Below the pieces are notes generated by a model. That model was not told the DNA's origin and searched no databases. It was given only the letters and a program-made list of their open reading frames with translations. From the NCBI RefSeq assembly GCF_007748195.1, contig NZ_CP037920.1, forward strand, positions 930,001 through 994,000: a stretch of 64,000 nt of DNA, written 5' to 3'. Origin of the DNA: Gimesia aquarii (lineage in GTDB: Bacteria > Planctomycetota > Planctomycetia > Planctomycetales > Planctomycetaceae). Shown piece after piece: positions 20,059-28,858 of the stretch (positions are counted from its first letter, which is position 1; every line of letters starts with the position of its first letter). Both the position numbers and the translations under genes were made by a program.

Positions 20059-20379
20059 ACGAAGTTACTGCCTGAAGGAATTATTTGATTGTTTTGATGG
20101 ATCGTCTTGGTCTCTGATTGAATTAACTGTCTTCTTTTCGACCACAGTTTTTTCACTTTTACAACAGTCGTTTGTAATACGTCTTTGTATGTCGAAAATT
20201 AATTTAATCCCAAATCTAATCTGAGTAATGATTTATAGTTATTAAATCAGATCCTTCCTAACTGGCACAGCTCTTGCAACTCTCCTGTTTATAAAATTGT
20301 TGAAAGATGATCACCGTTGGTTTTATTCAATGGAAAAACATAGTCAATCAACAAGGTTCTTATCAAGGAGACAAGACCA
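20059..20379. other. Intergenic, 321 bp
   Basis: A+T-rich with no gene recognised. It holds the leader of the following small gene, whose AAGGAGAC ribosome binding site lies just before 20380. Confidence 0.4.
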
Positions 20380-20658
20380 ATGAAACGTGCACTGACCGTC
20401 GCCATGCTGGCGTCTAGTGTGTTATTTGTGGGTGCTATTGAATCGAGCGAGGCCAGGCCACCCGTTTGGAAGCAAATTCGAAGGCAGTCCCGTCAGCTCG
20501 AACGCAACTTCCGTCAAGCATCTCGTGATGTACAACGCTTTGATCGACAGCTAAATAACAATATTAATCGCTATCAGCGTCGGTATAACAACTACTATTA
20601 CCGTGGAAGCGGGGCACGTTTTTACTCACCTGGATTTGGTTACTACTATGGATGGTGA
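20380..20658 (+). CDS. Small secreted Arg/Tyr-rich protein
   Basis: A 92-residue protein with a clear signal peptide (residues 1-24, ending ESSEA). The mature part is rich in Arg, Gln, Asn and Tyr (RRQSRQLERNFRQASRD, RYNNYYYRGSG). It is strongly basic and likely surface-exposed or cell-wall associated. A ribosome binding site and a terminator flank it, so it is an independent gene. No known family was recognised. It resembles in style the Gly/Tyr-rich secreted protein 500 bp downstream. Confidence 0.8.
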   Translation: MKRALTVAMLASSVLFVGAIESSEARPPVWKQIRRQSRQLERNFRQASRDVQRFDRQLNNNINRYQRRYNNYYYRGSGARFYSPGFGYYYGW

Positions 20659-20748
20659 TCCATGTTTTTAATAGATCCGCCACGATCAGGACTTAACTGA
20701 TCTTGTCGGGCCGGTTCCTGTTTACAGGTTCAATCTGGCACGTTTTTC

Positions 20749-20804
20749 AAGTCTCTCATTCATTTGGTTCGGCCCGATCATTTGAATGAGAGGCTTGTTT
20801 TTTT
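20749..20804 (+). terminator. Intrinsic terminator
   Basis: A 14-bp stem (20749-20762 with 20783-20796, one G-T pair) is followed by GTTTTTTTAT, about 90 bases after the stop of the small Arg/Tyr-rich gene. Confidence 0.8.
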
Positions 20805-21144
20805 ATCTCGATCGCTTCGGCAGATCCTGCCTAACTCTCCTCAAAACCTGCCATCATTTTGATACTCAAGGATGCGATATCGAGACGGTTTTTAGGGTTT
20901 CAATTTTCGATAGAGGAACAGCATGCATTACTTAAGTGTATATGAATAAATAATTTAAACGGTTATGAAGGCAAATTCGAGTCTTCGGCACGCTGATCGC
21001 GATATTTTGAATACAGCAAGCTGAGAGAGAAGGTAAACCTGAGAGTTCTCTACTGCGTTGCTATCGAGTGTCAGGCAATAAAGGGGAGACGTTTCAGAAA
21101 TTCTGCTGCACTCATTTTTGGTTCTTTTTCCAAGGAGAGAAACG
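20805..21144. other. Intergenic, 340 bp
   Basis: No gene recognised. It holds the leader of the Gly/Tyr-rich gene, with CAAGGAGAG as ribosome binding site just before 21145. Confidence 0.4.
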
Positions 21145-21522
21145 ATGCGAAACAAAACAAACACAGTTGGCCAGGTGCAGTCAACTCCTCGAAAATCAAA
21201 AGCATTGAAGCTGGCACTTTGCATGGGACTCGTGATGGGGGGCGCGCTGTTGTTGACTCCCGCTCAAGAAGCTCAGGCCGGGGGATGTTACTCAGGCTAC
21301 GGTTATGGAGGGTATGGTGGTTTTTATAATGCCTATCCTTCTTACCGCTCCAACTACTATTATGGAAGACCTTCATTCGGTTTTAGTATTTATGGTGGCA
21401 GAGGCTACTATGGTGGTAGTCGCTACTATAATGGATACCGTGGTGGTAACTGGGGATACCGAGGTTACGGAAACCGTGGCCATTGGAACCATGGACATCG
21501 AGGTCATCGTGGCCGTCGCTAA
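21145..21522 (+). CDS. Small secreted Gly/Tyr/Arg-rich protein
   Basis: A 125-residue protein with a long signal peptide (about residues 1-46, ending EAQA) and a low-complexity mature part of Gly-Tyr-rich runs (YSGYGYGGYGGFY, RGYYGGSRYYNGYRGG) ending in a His/Arg/Gly tail. Such proteins are likely adhesive or wall-associated; function is unknown. ATG at 21145 has AAGGAGAG upstream and is preferred over TTG at 21118. A strong terminator follows. Confidence 0.8.
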   Translation: MRNKTNTVGQVQSTPRKSKALKLALCMGLVMGGALLLTPAQEAQAGGCYSGYGYGGYGGFYNAYPSYRSNYYYGRPSFGFSIYGGRGYYGGSRYYNGYRGGNWGYRGYGNRGHWNHGHRGHRGRR

Positions 21523-21562
21523 GTCCGTTCGCACTCTGGTGTGATTTCGATTTGATTACGTT

Positions 21563-21597
21563 AAGGCTCTGTTTCCAGGAACAGAGCCTTTTTATTT
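21563..21597 (+). terminator. Intrinsic terminator
   Basis: A perfect 11-bp stem AAGGCTCTGTT/AACAGAGCCTT with a six-base loop and a following T-run. It ends the Gly/Tyr-rich gene. On the other strand it may also serve the convergent MFS gene. Confidence 0.9.
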
Positions 21598-21617
21598 TCT
21601 ATCACTGAAGAGATTAT

Positions 21618-22829
21618 TCAGCGCACTTTGTAATCGAACTCTTGTTTGAGGAATCCTCGAAAGCAGACAAGTGTGGCGGTACAAACGAGGACATATAGTG
21701 ACCACATTGGCCAGGCAGTTAGCGAATGCATAAACGAAGCAATTGCAGTAAAGAATGCGCTGACAATAATGAATAGCCCACTAACCAGTGCATTCGCACA
21801 GCCGCCTGCATCTGGAAATCGACCCAGGCATAAAGAATATCCGTTCGGCCAGATCATGGCCATCAGGAAATAAACGATTCCAGCAGGGACTACTATCGCC
21901 ATCACGCTAAACACACCCGAGAGATCAAGCACGAGCATGAGTAGACTGACCAGTAATGAAATCCCGGCAGCAGCGGTGATGATTCGGATCACCTTAATGT
22001 GCGCACTAATAAAGCGGTTGAAGAAGTTGCCTGCCAGCCATAGGCATCCGAGGATCAACTGCAAATGACCGTAGAAGATAGGATTATGTTTCAGATCGGT
22101 TTGGATGTAAAAAGGTCCCATTGCCTCGAAGCCGAACATCACCGAAATTAAACAGGCCATACCCAGTGCGGTCGGAAGGTAGACACGGTCTGTGGCCATT
22201 TGCTTATAGAGTTTGAATGCTTCGAAGAACTGAGTATTAGAATTGTTGACCCGTGTCTCAGGTAAGATGAGTAACGAAACCAACACGACGATTGTTCCCC
22301 ATCCGGACAGAAACCAGAAGGACGCCGTCCAGCCAAACCAGACCTGGAGATAACCACCCAGGGCGGGGGAGAGAATCGGACCTGTCGCCCAGGCGATCGT
22401 CATCCAGTTAGCGGCTTTGGTCCGTCCTGTGCCATCGTAACAGTCCGCTACAATGGCACGCGCTGCGACTGCAGAGGTCGCTCCAAAGAGCCCTTGTACT
22501 GCTCGTAATACGATCACCGCCCACAGGGGGGGAGACAAGGCGATACCGACAGAGGCAAGCACAAAAACAATTGTGCACAAGAGTGTTGGCATTTTGCGAC
22601 CGAAAGTATCGGTCAGTGGCCCGGCGATAATCTGGCCGAGTCCATAAAATGCCATGAAGATCAGTAGAGTGCATTGAATTGCGAATCGAGAAGCATCGAA
22701 AGCATGCGCCATCGCTGGCAGAGAAGGAACGTAGATATCAGTCGCAGCCCCAGCCAGGGGAACCATGATTAACATCGAGAAGAAGGCGCGTTTACGCTGC
22801 CTGTTACTTAAGTGATCGCCATGAGCCAA
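21618..22829 (-). CDS. Bcr/CflA-family MFS drug transporter
   Basis: A twelve-helix major facilitator protein of about 403 residues, proton-driven and probably exporting drugs or small metabolites. Family marks are AATDIYVPSLPAMAHAFD at the first helix, GQIIAGPLTDTFGRKMP after helix 2, LRAVQGLFGATSAVAARAIV in helix 4, and an ATGPILSPALGGYL motif in helix 5. Starts at TTG 22844 and TTG 22829 are both possible. GGAGG lies eight bases before the latter, which is used here. Neither is ATG, so the start is uncertain. No regulator is adjacent. Confidence 0.88.
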   Translation of the reverse strand: MAHGDHLSNRQRKRAFFSMLIMVPLAGAATDIYVPSLPAMAHAFDASRFAIQCTLLIFMAFYGLGQIIAGPLTDTFGRKMPTLLCTIVFVLASVGIALSPPLWAVIVLRAVQGLFGATSAVAARAIVADCYDGTGRTKAANWMTIAWATGPILSPALGGYLQVWFGWTASFWFLSGWGTIVVLVSLLILPETRVNNSNTQFFEAFKLYKQMATDRVYLPTALGMACLISVMFGFEAMGPFYIQTDLKHNPIFYGHLQLILGCLWLAGNFFNRFISAHIKVIRIITAAAGISLLVSLLMLVLDLSGVFSVMAIVVPAGIVYFLMAMIWPNGYSLCLGRFPDAGGCANALVSGLFIIVSAFFTAIASFMHSLTAWPMWSLYVLVCTATLVCFRGFLKQEFDYKVR

Positions 22830-22934
22830 TAAAGGTGCCTCCAATACACAGTGCCTGACGACATTTCAATGCGCAAGTCGTCATGCGATTTTCTACTTGT
22901 TTAGAGATTAACTCGACCATCATCAAATGACTCA

Positions 22935-22970
22935 GGGAGGCACAATACCAATCATGTATTGGTGCCTCCC
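22935..22970. other. Strong hairpin between the MFS and SPFH genes
   Basis: GGGAGGCAC pairs with GTGCCTCCC, extended by four more pairs across a one-base bulge. It has no T-run on either strand, so it is not a standard terminator. It could protect the 3' end of the SPFH transcript region or belong to the leader of the MFS gene. Confidence 0.5.
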
Positions 22971-23019
22971 CAAAATATGAGCATATCCAGTGATGAGTCG
23001 CATGACAATGCAGAGAGAG

Positions 23020-24699
23020 CTATCGCGCCTTTTTAGCTGTAGACAATCGATTCACAGGTTTGATGGGTCCCCTCTGTTTGGGTAAAGATCGAGTTCGTTG
23101 TTTTTCAGTAGATCCTGATTTCAGCGGGACGGTTGCTCGGATACCGAATCCCGCATTTGCTGAATTCATATCGGTCCAGAGCGTTCCTTCGCCTGCATAC
23201 AGGAAGTTGAGTTCCACGTTCTCTGGCAGATTGGTGGCAAAGAACCAGTCGTTGTAGGCTTTGGGTGATCCGAAGGCCTCAACGGCTAATTTAAATCGGT
23301 CCGCTTTCGCTTCTTCAACCATTTTTTTACCGTTGTTTGTGGCTTCTCCCAAAATGGTGACAGCCTGTGCTTTCAACTCTTCAGTTTCTTTGTCAATTGC
23401 GGCTACCAGTTTCTCTGTTTCAGCCCGAATCTTTGCTGCTTCTCGCTCACCTCCTGCCTTTGCTTCTTCGACTTGTTTTGCCGTGTCAGCGTCTACTGTG
23501 TCGGTTGCCAGTTCTACTTTGGTTTCTGCTTCACGCAGTTTGGCTTCTTCTTTCGCGGTAGTCTGTTCTTCTTCACGTGTCAGTGTTAGCTCATCTGCAA
23601 TAAAAGCCAACTGAATAGGTTCACGTACCTGTTTGGGCACGTAAACATGACGTACCAACCCATACAGTAGCGTAATTGCTTTGTCGTCCAGCACACTATG
23701 GAATTGTTCCAGGCACGTTCGCTGGTAAACCTCACGGTCGCTGCCCACCAGTAACTGAACGGCCTTGTATTCCGAACCATTGTTTCGGCAGATCGATTCG
23801 ATCTGAGGCAACACCACTTTCTTTTCGACCTGATCAACATTACCAAAAGTTCTGACAGCGTGTGGTGCTTGATCAGGCATCAGCCCCCAGATCCCCGTGA
23901 AGTCGATGTGCATCGGGAAACCGTCAGCACTTGGAAATGCGATTCCGCTGTTCATATCGGAAATCTGTGGTTCACCATTTTCGTCGACGACGATATTTCC
24001 ATTCGCGTCATGTTTGACTTCAACCTGAATTGTACTGTGACGATAACCAATTTCCACAATGTCGATTTGTCGTTCACGTCCATTGATCGGGTAATTTCCA
24101 GGCGGCAGCACGTTTTTCTGAACGCCCTTTTTCGTACCCGTTGCCGGATTTTCTGACAACTGTGTGACAACGCCTACATAGCCTGTCGGAATTTCGACCC
24201 AACCTGCGACTTTATTTGTTTGGCCGGATGTAAAATCGACACGCTTTTTGACTTCAACTGTGTAGCCGTAAGGATTGATTCTGTACCGCCCGGGATGAAG
24301 TACCTTGCGGAGCACACCTTTGTGCTTGGTCGTTCCAATATCACCTTCTACGAGGAAGTTGGCCCCCTCTAGGTTTTTTCCGAGTTTGCAAGTCACCTCT
24401 CCAATCTCGCCGGGTTTGATGACGATGTCATCCACAATTTTGCGTTCCCACCAGATCGGACAGTAGAAGTGTCGTCCGGGACCTCGTAATTCGGCCTGTA
24501 CCCCCATCTCACCATCTTGCGCCCACATCCCGGCTTCGGCTTTTTTTCGAGTTCCGAAGATGAGAGGCCCTTTGTAACGAAGCTGAAGGCTTTGTCCTTC
24601 TTCTACGTAAATACGATCAACGGTCCAGTGAAATCCGAGTCCGAGTAGCACTAGCAACAGTATTAAAATCGAGGTAATCGTGGTTAATATTTTTTTCAT
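23020..24699 (-). CDS. SPFH/band-7 domain membrane protein
   Basis: A 559-residue protein anchored by an N-terminal helix (ILTTITSILILLLVLLGLGF). It is followed by an SPFH/prohibitin-like region with PSADGFPMHIDFTGIWGL and an Ala/Glu/Lys-rich coiled coil at about residues 375-480 (TLTREEEQTTAKEEAKLREAE is at its start). Such proteins form membrane-bound cages or scaffolds. The upstream in-frame ATG at 24813 lies inside the preceding gene. The ATG at 24699 has AAGGAGA and starts right before the membrane helix. It is the second gene of a two-gene operon with the SPFH gene 46 bp upstream. Confidence 0.9.
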   Translation of the reverse strand: MKKILTTITSILILLLVLLGLGFHWTVDRIYVEEGQSLQLRYKGPLIFGTRKKAEAGMWAQDGEMGVQAELRGPGRHFYCPIWWERKIVDDIVIKPGEIGEVTCKLGKNLEGANFLVEGDIGTTKHKGVLRKVLHPGRYRINPYGYTVEVKKRVDFTSGQTNKVAGWVEIPTGYVGVVTQLSENPATGTKKGVQKNVLPPGNYPINGRERQIDIVEIGYRHSTIQVEVKHDANGNIVVDENGEPQISDMNSGIAFPSADGFPMHIDFTGIWGLMPDQAPHAVRTFGNVDQVEKKVVLPQIESICRNNGSEYKAVQLLVGSDREVYQRTCLEQFHSVLDDKAITLLYGLVRHVYVPKQVREPIQLAFIADELTLTREEEQTTAKEEAKLREAETKVELATDTVDADTAKQVEEAKAGGEREAAKIRAETEKLVAAIDKETEELKAQAVTILGEATNNGKKMVEEAKADRFKLAVEAFGSPKAYNDWFFATNLPENVELNFLYAGEGTLWTDMNSANAGFGIRATVPLKSGSTEKQRTRSLPKQRGPIKPVNRLSTAKKAR

Positions 24700-24745
24700 G
24701 AGTCTTCTCCTTGTGAGAGTTGTTTTATCTTGGCAACAGACGCGT

Positions 24746-26371
24746 TTAGTTGTCTGACAATTCCGGGGTGACAGGGCGCGGCGCAACCTGTGTCTCATCC
24801 ACAAAATTGTCAAACACTCTCATCAATGGAGAGTCTGCTGTGTTCGTCATGATCTTTCGGAAGCCGGGAGCAAGCTTCTGATAAAGAACGTAACGACCAA
24901 ATCCTGAACCATCACCTCCAAATGCATCCACAGACCGTTTCCAACCCGCTGCGTCTGCAACATTCTCAAACCCGATCACCGCTGCTTCAGCACGTGCTTT
25001 GGCAAGAATCGCCAGAGCCTGGTCTTTGGCGGCTTCGAGTTCCTCTTGAGCCACTTCTTTATCTCGCTCTGCTTGTTCCAGAGCCACTCCCTGTTCTTGC
25101 TTAGCCAGTGTGATCTTCTTGACGATCTCACGGTCCGCCGTCACAAGATCTTTTTTCTGTTCAATCAAAGCGGTCTCGGTGGCCAGTACAGCTTCTTGCT
25201 CTTTCTGTAGTGTTTCCTGTTTATATTGACCTTTCTTTTGAACAGCGATTTCTCGATCACGTAATGGCCCCGCGATGGCTTCGGGAGGTGTGATCGTCGT
25301 GATCAAAGCCTGTACAATTTCGATTCCTTGCTCTTTGCAAGTTTCTGTAATCTTTCTCTGAAACTCCTCCTGGAACGCGGCACGGGTTTCTCCGCCAATA
25401 AATTCACGAGCACTCGTATTGGAACCTCGCAGACGGCAAAACGCACGCGCATTAGGCATGATGACTTTGTTGATGATTTCCTCTGCGATGGCCGTTGAGC
25501 CAACCTGATCGTTGGAAACATCGTTGTAGGTCACATAAGTTTGAGCGGCGGTCTCAGGAATCACCCGAAATTCAATCACACCATCGAGGGTAATCGGGAA
25601 GCCATCCTTACTGGGAAACATCATGTCGCCCCCCTCAGACAAGTCAAATCTGAGAGATCGTGTGTCGATCGCGTTGATACGAATCGTATAGGGATTCAGG
25701 TAATAGGTACCTTCATCCAATGTCGCTTCTTGTGGTCCGCGATGATTGGCGGCGACGAGTAGTTGATTGGGATCTTCCGGCATGGGGCCCGCAAGATTTG
25801 TGACGATGCCTTTATATCCAGCTGGAATTACCTTCGGTTTCCAAAGTTCGATGATCTCGATGTAATCGCTTTTGGTTCGAGGTCTGCCAATCGTTTCTTT
25901 TGTGACTCTGTCAATGACGATGGCATTAATTGCATAGCGACCTGGTTTGAGGACTTCTTCAATGATGCCCTTGTGTTTTTCACTTGTTGACATGAAGTCG
26001 CCAGGCGGCAGATCTTCGCCGTACATGCGAATGCGAACTCCCATTGAGTCAGCCGGAATTTCGACCATGGGATAAATTTCCCAGTCCCAGTTGTAGCAGT
26101 TGTAAAAGTAACGTCCTTCCGGCAACACTTCACGCTGCAAACCTTTGTGAATCGCTTCCTTCAAGTTGGGGTCGGGTGAGATTTCCTGATCATTCGTGAG
26201 ATCAATTCCGGTCTTTCTCGTTAAAACGGCAAAGTGTTTTGCGGGTACGTCGATTCGAAATTGCGAATACACAACGTAACCACTCACTACCAGAAATAAC
26301 CCTGCCAGAAAAAGCCCGGTGATTCCAAATTTGATCAAAAGATTTTTGGCCTTTGGATCATACTCTTTCAT
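24746..26371 (-). CDS. SPFH/band-7 domain membrane protein
   Basis: A 541-residue protein with an N-terminal membrane helix (FGITGLFLAGLFLVVSGYVVY). A domain with two repeated HKGIIEEVLKPGRYAINA and HRGPQEATLDEGTYYLNPYT turns precedes an SPFH core (MMFPSKDGFPITLDGVIEF) and an Ala/Glu-rich coiled coil at about residues 380-470. The partner protein is similar and both carry the GFPxxxD motif, so they probably build one hetero-oligomeric ring. ATG 26371 has GAGAGGA six bases upstream; ATG 26389 would add MKRGPD. It is the first gene of the pair. Confidence 0.9.
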   Translation of the reverse strand: MKEYDPKAKNLLIKFGITGLFLAGLFLVVSGYVVYSQFRIDVPAKHFAVLTRKTGIDLTNDQEISPDPNLKEAIHKGLQREVLPEGRYFYNCYNWDWEIYPMVEIPADSMGVRIRMYGEDLPPGDFMSTSEKHKGIIEEVLKPGRYAINAIVIDRVTKETIGRPRTKSDYIEIIELWKPKVIPAGYKGIVTNLAGPMPEDPNQLLVAANHRGPQEATLDEGTYYLNPYTIRINAIDTRSLRFDLSEGGDMMFPSKDGFPITLDGVIEFRVIPETAAQTYVTYNDVSNDQVGSTAIAEEIINKVIMPNARAFCRLRGSNTSAREFIGGETRAAFQEEFQRKITETCKEQGIEIVQALITTITPPEAIAGPLRDREIAVQKKGQYKQETLQKEQEAVLATETALIEQKKDLVTADREIVKKITLAKQEQGVALEQAERDKEVAQEELEAAKDQALAILAKARAEAAVIGFENVADAAGWKRSVDAFGGDGSGFGRYVLYQKLAPGFRKIMTNTADSPLMRVFDNFVDETQVAPRPVTPELSDN

Positions 26372-27312
26372 ATCTGGTCCTCTCTTCAAATTAGTGTCGG
26401 CTTCTACAATGAATCGTCAGCCATTGCTCTGCTGAGCCGTTGATCGTGAAGCGATCAAAGTTCTCGCCACTGGCGATATGGATGTTCAAAGTTCTCAATG
26501 TGTTTAACAACCAGGATGTTTGACCCTCTCAATGAATCGTGCTTTGAGTGAGTAACGACTCCAGGGGTAATTAGTATCATAATCGTATTTAGACTTACTG
26601 TACTCATCTATGGCTCTGAGTTGTAAAGTGGTCGATATAAGCGATTTCGCATTGTTTAAGCTAAAAAACGGTGAAATGATTACTCTTGAGAACGTAAACT
26701 GGCTCCGTGAGATCAAAAAAGATGACCAAATCTTAAGAGATTTGAGAGGGTTTATTGATGTACCGAGAGTGAGGAAACACGCGATTAATCACACCGCGAT
26801 CGACGAGCGACCCCATTTTGGCGCGAAAACCGTTTTCTCAATACTGAATGTTTCTGCGCCTGCGGATCTGAGTACGATAAAACCCACTGGTTTCAGCAAG
26901 AATTCCACCGGCGACACTAAAACCGATTCCCAATCTTCACTGCTTTTTGTACCCAAACTGACCCTGCCAACGACAAAATCTGATCTCAATCGGTCACGAA
27001 TGAACCAACTCTCAGACAAAACTGCGCAAATAAGAAACTCGCCCACCTCACCCCGTTTACAATGGTTACCAAAACTCAAACCACAAACCGTCCACCAACC
27101 AGAAAACAAACGCAACAACTTGCACATCAAACACCACATTACAGAACCCCCCGCCCTGACAATCAAATAAAATCCATCACGCAACAAGCACGAACACTCG
27201 CGCACAGACGATACAACCCCCGCCCGAAAAGATTCTAACCGATATCACCCGACAGCTAGCAGATGAAAATCGGGCAGCGGTGATGTAAGAACAGGGAGCA
27301 AAATGGCCAGGA
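26372..27312. other. Weakly coding, strand-asymmetric stretch at left edge of accessory region
   Basis: No convincing gene. A plus-strand frame at 26610-27170 (186 codons, MALSCKVVDISDFALFKLK start) is open. From about 26940 to 27240, however, the plus strand is almost all A and C, so both strands stay open by composition alone. The first 60 codons could be a real small gene; the remainder reads as low complexity. A 34-bp sequence at 27261-27294 recurs at 36665. Confidence 0.35.
27261..27294 (+). repeat. Short dispersed repeat, copy 1 (second copy at 36665)
   Basis: AGATGAAAATCGGGCAGCGG and the next 14 bases match 36665-36698 with only three differences. Both copies lie next to gene-poor junctions, just outside the block between them. 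Confidence 0.7.
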
Positions 27313-27570
27313 TGTCTGACTCGTTAATTTTATCTTGACTATTCTTATTTGGTTAAACAAAATTTCTCTAAGTTCTACCCTTAGTGAGTATTACTGAAAC
27401 AATTTAGTCTTGTTCAAGTTATGTAGGTGATAGAATAACAAAAACAATGTGCCCGGTTTACGGTGTTGAAATGCATGTCAATACTGGCGACTCTGGGAAT
27501 TACGAACGTAAGTTTTATTGATAGTGGGGTACGATTGCCGACGTTGTCCCCACTGACGCGAAAGAATCCA

Positions 27571-27966
27571 ATGCACTCTGCCGCTTCCTTCTGGAATGGC
27601 CTGTTACTCTTCCTGGCCGCGATCAGTACGGTCGTTTATGGGGTTGGTGTCATGATCGCCTTGTTCTTCGGCATCTTCCGACGACGTGCGGCACTACTCA
27701 CTTCATACGGTCTTTCCGCGATTGTGTCGGTTCCCTTTGTCCTTTACTGCGTGCTGATATTTAGTTCCGGATCATCACCGGAGTTCGATGAGATGTGGCT
27801 GCCCGATCCGATTGACGACTGGCCTATATTTCGGTTGCTCAGGTTGAGCATCGTCGTGATGCTTTTACTTTGTTTTGTCTGGGTCACACCAGCAATCCAA
27901 TATTATTTGACGGGTAACAAAAATCAGAACGTTCCCAGCGAGTCGGAATCAAATAAAGGTTCCTGA
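27571..27966 (+). CDS. Small membrane protein, duplicated (copy 1)
   Basis: A 131-residue protein with three predicted helices (about residues 8-34, 43-66 and 90-113). It contains the loop GIFRRRAALLTSYG and an acidic loop SSPEFDEMWLPDPIDDWP, then a hydrophilic tail ending ESNKGS. The last codons (AAA GGT TCC TGA) are part of the dispersed GGTGTCAGGAACC motif. The frame is open further upstream to 27463, but the second copy only keeps the ATG at 27571/34140 in common, so that start is used. The two proteins differ at only a handful of positions, mostly conservative, so both may be functional. The family is unknown. Confidence 0.7.
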   Translation: MHSAASFWNGLLLFLAAISTVVYGVGVMIALFFGIFRRRAALLTSYGLSAIVSVPFVLYCVLIFSSGSSPEFDEMWLPDPIDDWPIFRLLRLSIVVMLLLCFVWVTPAIQYYLTGNKNQNVPSESESNKGS

Positions 27967-28230
27967 CACATTATTGCTATAAGTACGCAGGGCCGGATCA
28001 AAGCTGAGCCCGGCCTCGGTGGACCGTCGATTCTGATGACAGTCGATGCAATATTTTTTGATGAAAGGCTTGACCTGTTTGCTGAAAAACTGTTGCGCGT
28101 CCTCCTTCTGAGTCGCCAGCGTTTTGTCTGTTTGAGACTCCGCGAAACCGACGCACGGAAAGACCCCAAAGCCCCCCCAAATCAAAACGGCAAAAACACT
28201 GCGCACCCAATGTGCCTCTAAAACCGACAT
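27949..28230 (-). pseudogene. Truncated PSD1-type planctomycete cytochrome gene (5' fragment)
   Basis: A fragment of about 93 codons keeping the signal peptide (VRSVFAVLIWGGFGVFPCVG) and the start of a c-type haem domain (FFSKQVKPFIKKYCIDCHQN, i.e. CxxCH with C, I, D, C, H). Full-length proteins of this planctomycete family exceed 700 residues. Homology stops after GLSFDPALRTY. The last residues, NVSGTFI, are encoded by the reverse of the repeat motif that ends the duplicated module. The gene therefore appears to have been cut by arrival of that module, with the remainder lost. ATG 28230 has AGGAG upstream. Confidence 0.8.
27955..27969 (-). repeat. GGTGTCAGGAACC-family motif
   Basis: AAAGGTTCCTGACAC, at the junction between the duplicated module and the truncated cytochrome gene. 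It provides the stop codon for the plus-strand gene and the last codons of the minus-strand fragment. Confidence 0.8.
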
Positions 28231-28411
28231 GCCAAAACTCCTCAAACAGCTATTGTCTCACGAACATATTATAGGTAGTGCATATGTTTATGTAAATGAG
28301 GGGGTGGGGAGGATTCCCAAGGGACAAAAGGAACTGAAACTCTTCTCACTTCAGGAAAAGTTTCTTCTTGCGTACCAATATCTCGAATAAAAGATTCTGC
28401 CCTGAATAATT

Positions 28412-28858
28412 TCAAATGATGTTTTTGAGAAAGCCAATTCTGACTTCGTAATGTTCTTTCTCAGAAATATGAAATGAGGTCTGACTACTACAGACTTGGC
28501 AGTCATCATTATACACGATGGGTAAATAATGGAAATGAGTACCATGTGATCCATCTAGTGTATCAAGAACTCCTCCAGTATAATCAGTTAATGATCGTCT
28601 AGGCTCTAGACTAGGGGCATGCATATCAAGATCGATACTAATAGGTCCATGTGACCAAGAATGCCCTTGCATGGCATCTATTGCGGCAATCCGAAGTTTT
28701 ACAAAACGCGTATAAATTTTATGCTTTGGATTTCGGATAGAAAATGATGTATCTTTGAATGGAGGTAAACCATCAATACTAAAATTAATTAAAGTTCCAG
28801 GTATAGGTGCTGGTCGCGAAGGGATTTTCCCTGGATCATACGGAAGAAATTGATTCAT
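28412..28858 (-). CDS. RusA-like Holliday-junction-resolvase-fold protein
   Basis: A 148-residue protein whose layout matches RusA. It has a beta-rich start INFSIDGLPPFKDTSFSIRN, a helix KLRIAAIDAM, a strand PISIDLDMHAP, then LTDYTGGVLDTLDG (the RusA D-x-DN/K..LDAL region) and YNDDCQVCSSQTSF (the DDxxV region), ending HYEVRIGF. The first Asp cluster is weaker than in RusA, so catalysis is uncertain. Its ATG overlaps the stop of the upstream HNH gene (ATGA), so the two are translationally coupled. Genes of this kind occur in phages and in defence loci; the pairing with HNH is notable. Confidence 0.55.
   Translation of the reverse strand: MNQFLPYDPGKIPSRPAPIPGTLINFSIDGLPPFKDTSFSIRNPKHKIYTRFVKLRIAAIDAMQGHSWSHGPISIDLDMHAPSLEPRRSLTDYTGGVLDTLDGSHGTHFHYLPIVYNDDCQVCSSQTSFHISEKEHYEVRIGFLKNII

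Larger units (their letters stand above)
27314..27969 (+). repeat. Duplicated module, copy 1 (leader plus membrane-protein gene)
   Basis: About 656 bp nearly identical to 33874-34540. It comprises an A+T-rich leader of about 110 bp, a 131-codon gene and a terminal AAAGGTTCCTGACAC motif. The 5' leader and the 3' motif are the best conserved parts. The stretch between leader and gene has small insertions and deletions. Confidence 0.95.

Noticed and set aside
22935-22970. Hairpin as an intrinsic terminator
   Set aside because: No T-run follows on either strand, so it was left as an unexplained hairpin.
23261-23614. Plus-strand Ala/Ser-rich frame opposite an SPFH coiled coil
   Set aside because: Composition mirrors the Glu/Ala/Lys coiled coil on the other strand.
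26789-27205. Minus-strand frame of 138 codons
   Set aside because: It exists because the region is A/C-rich on the plus strand; Trp/Cys/Gly-rich product with no plausible start or family.
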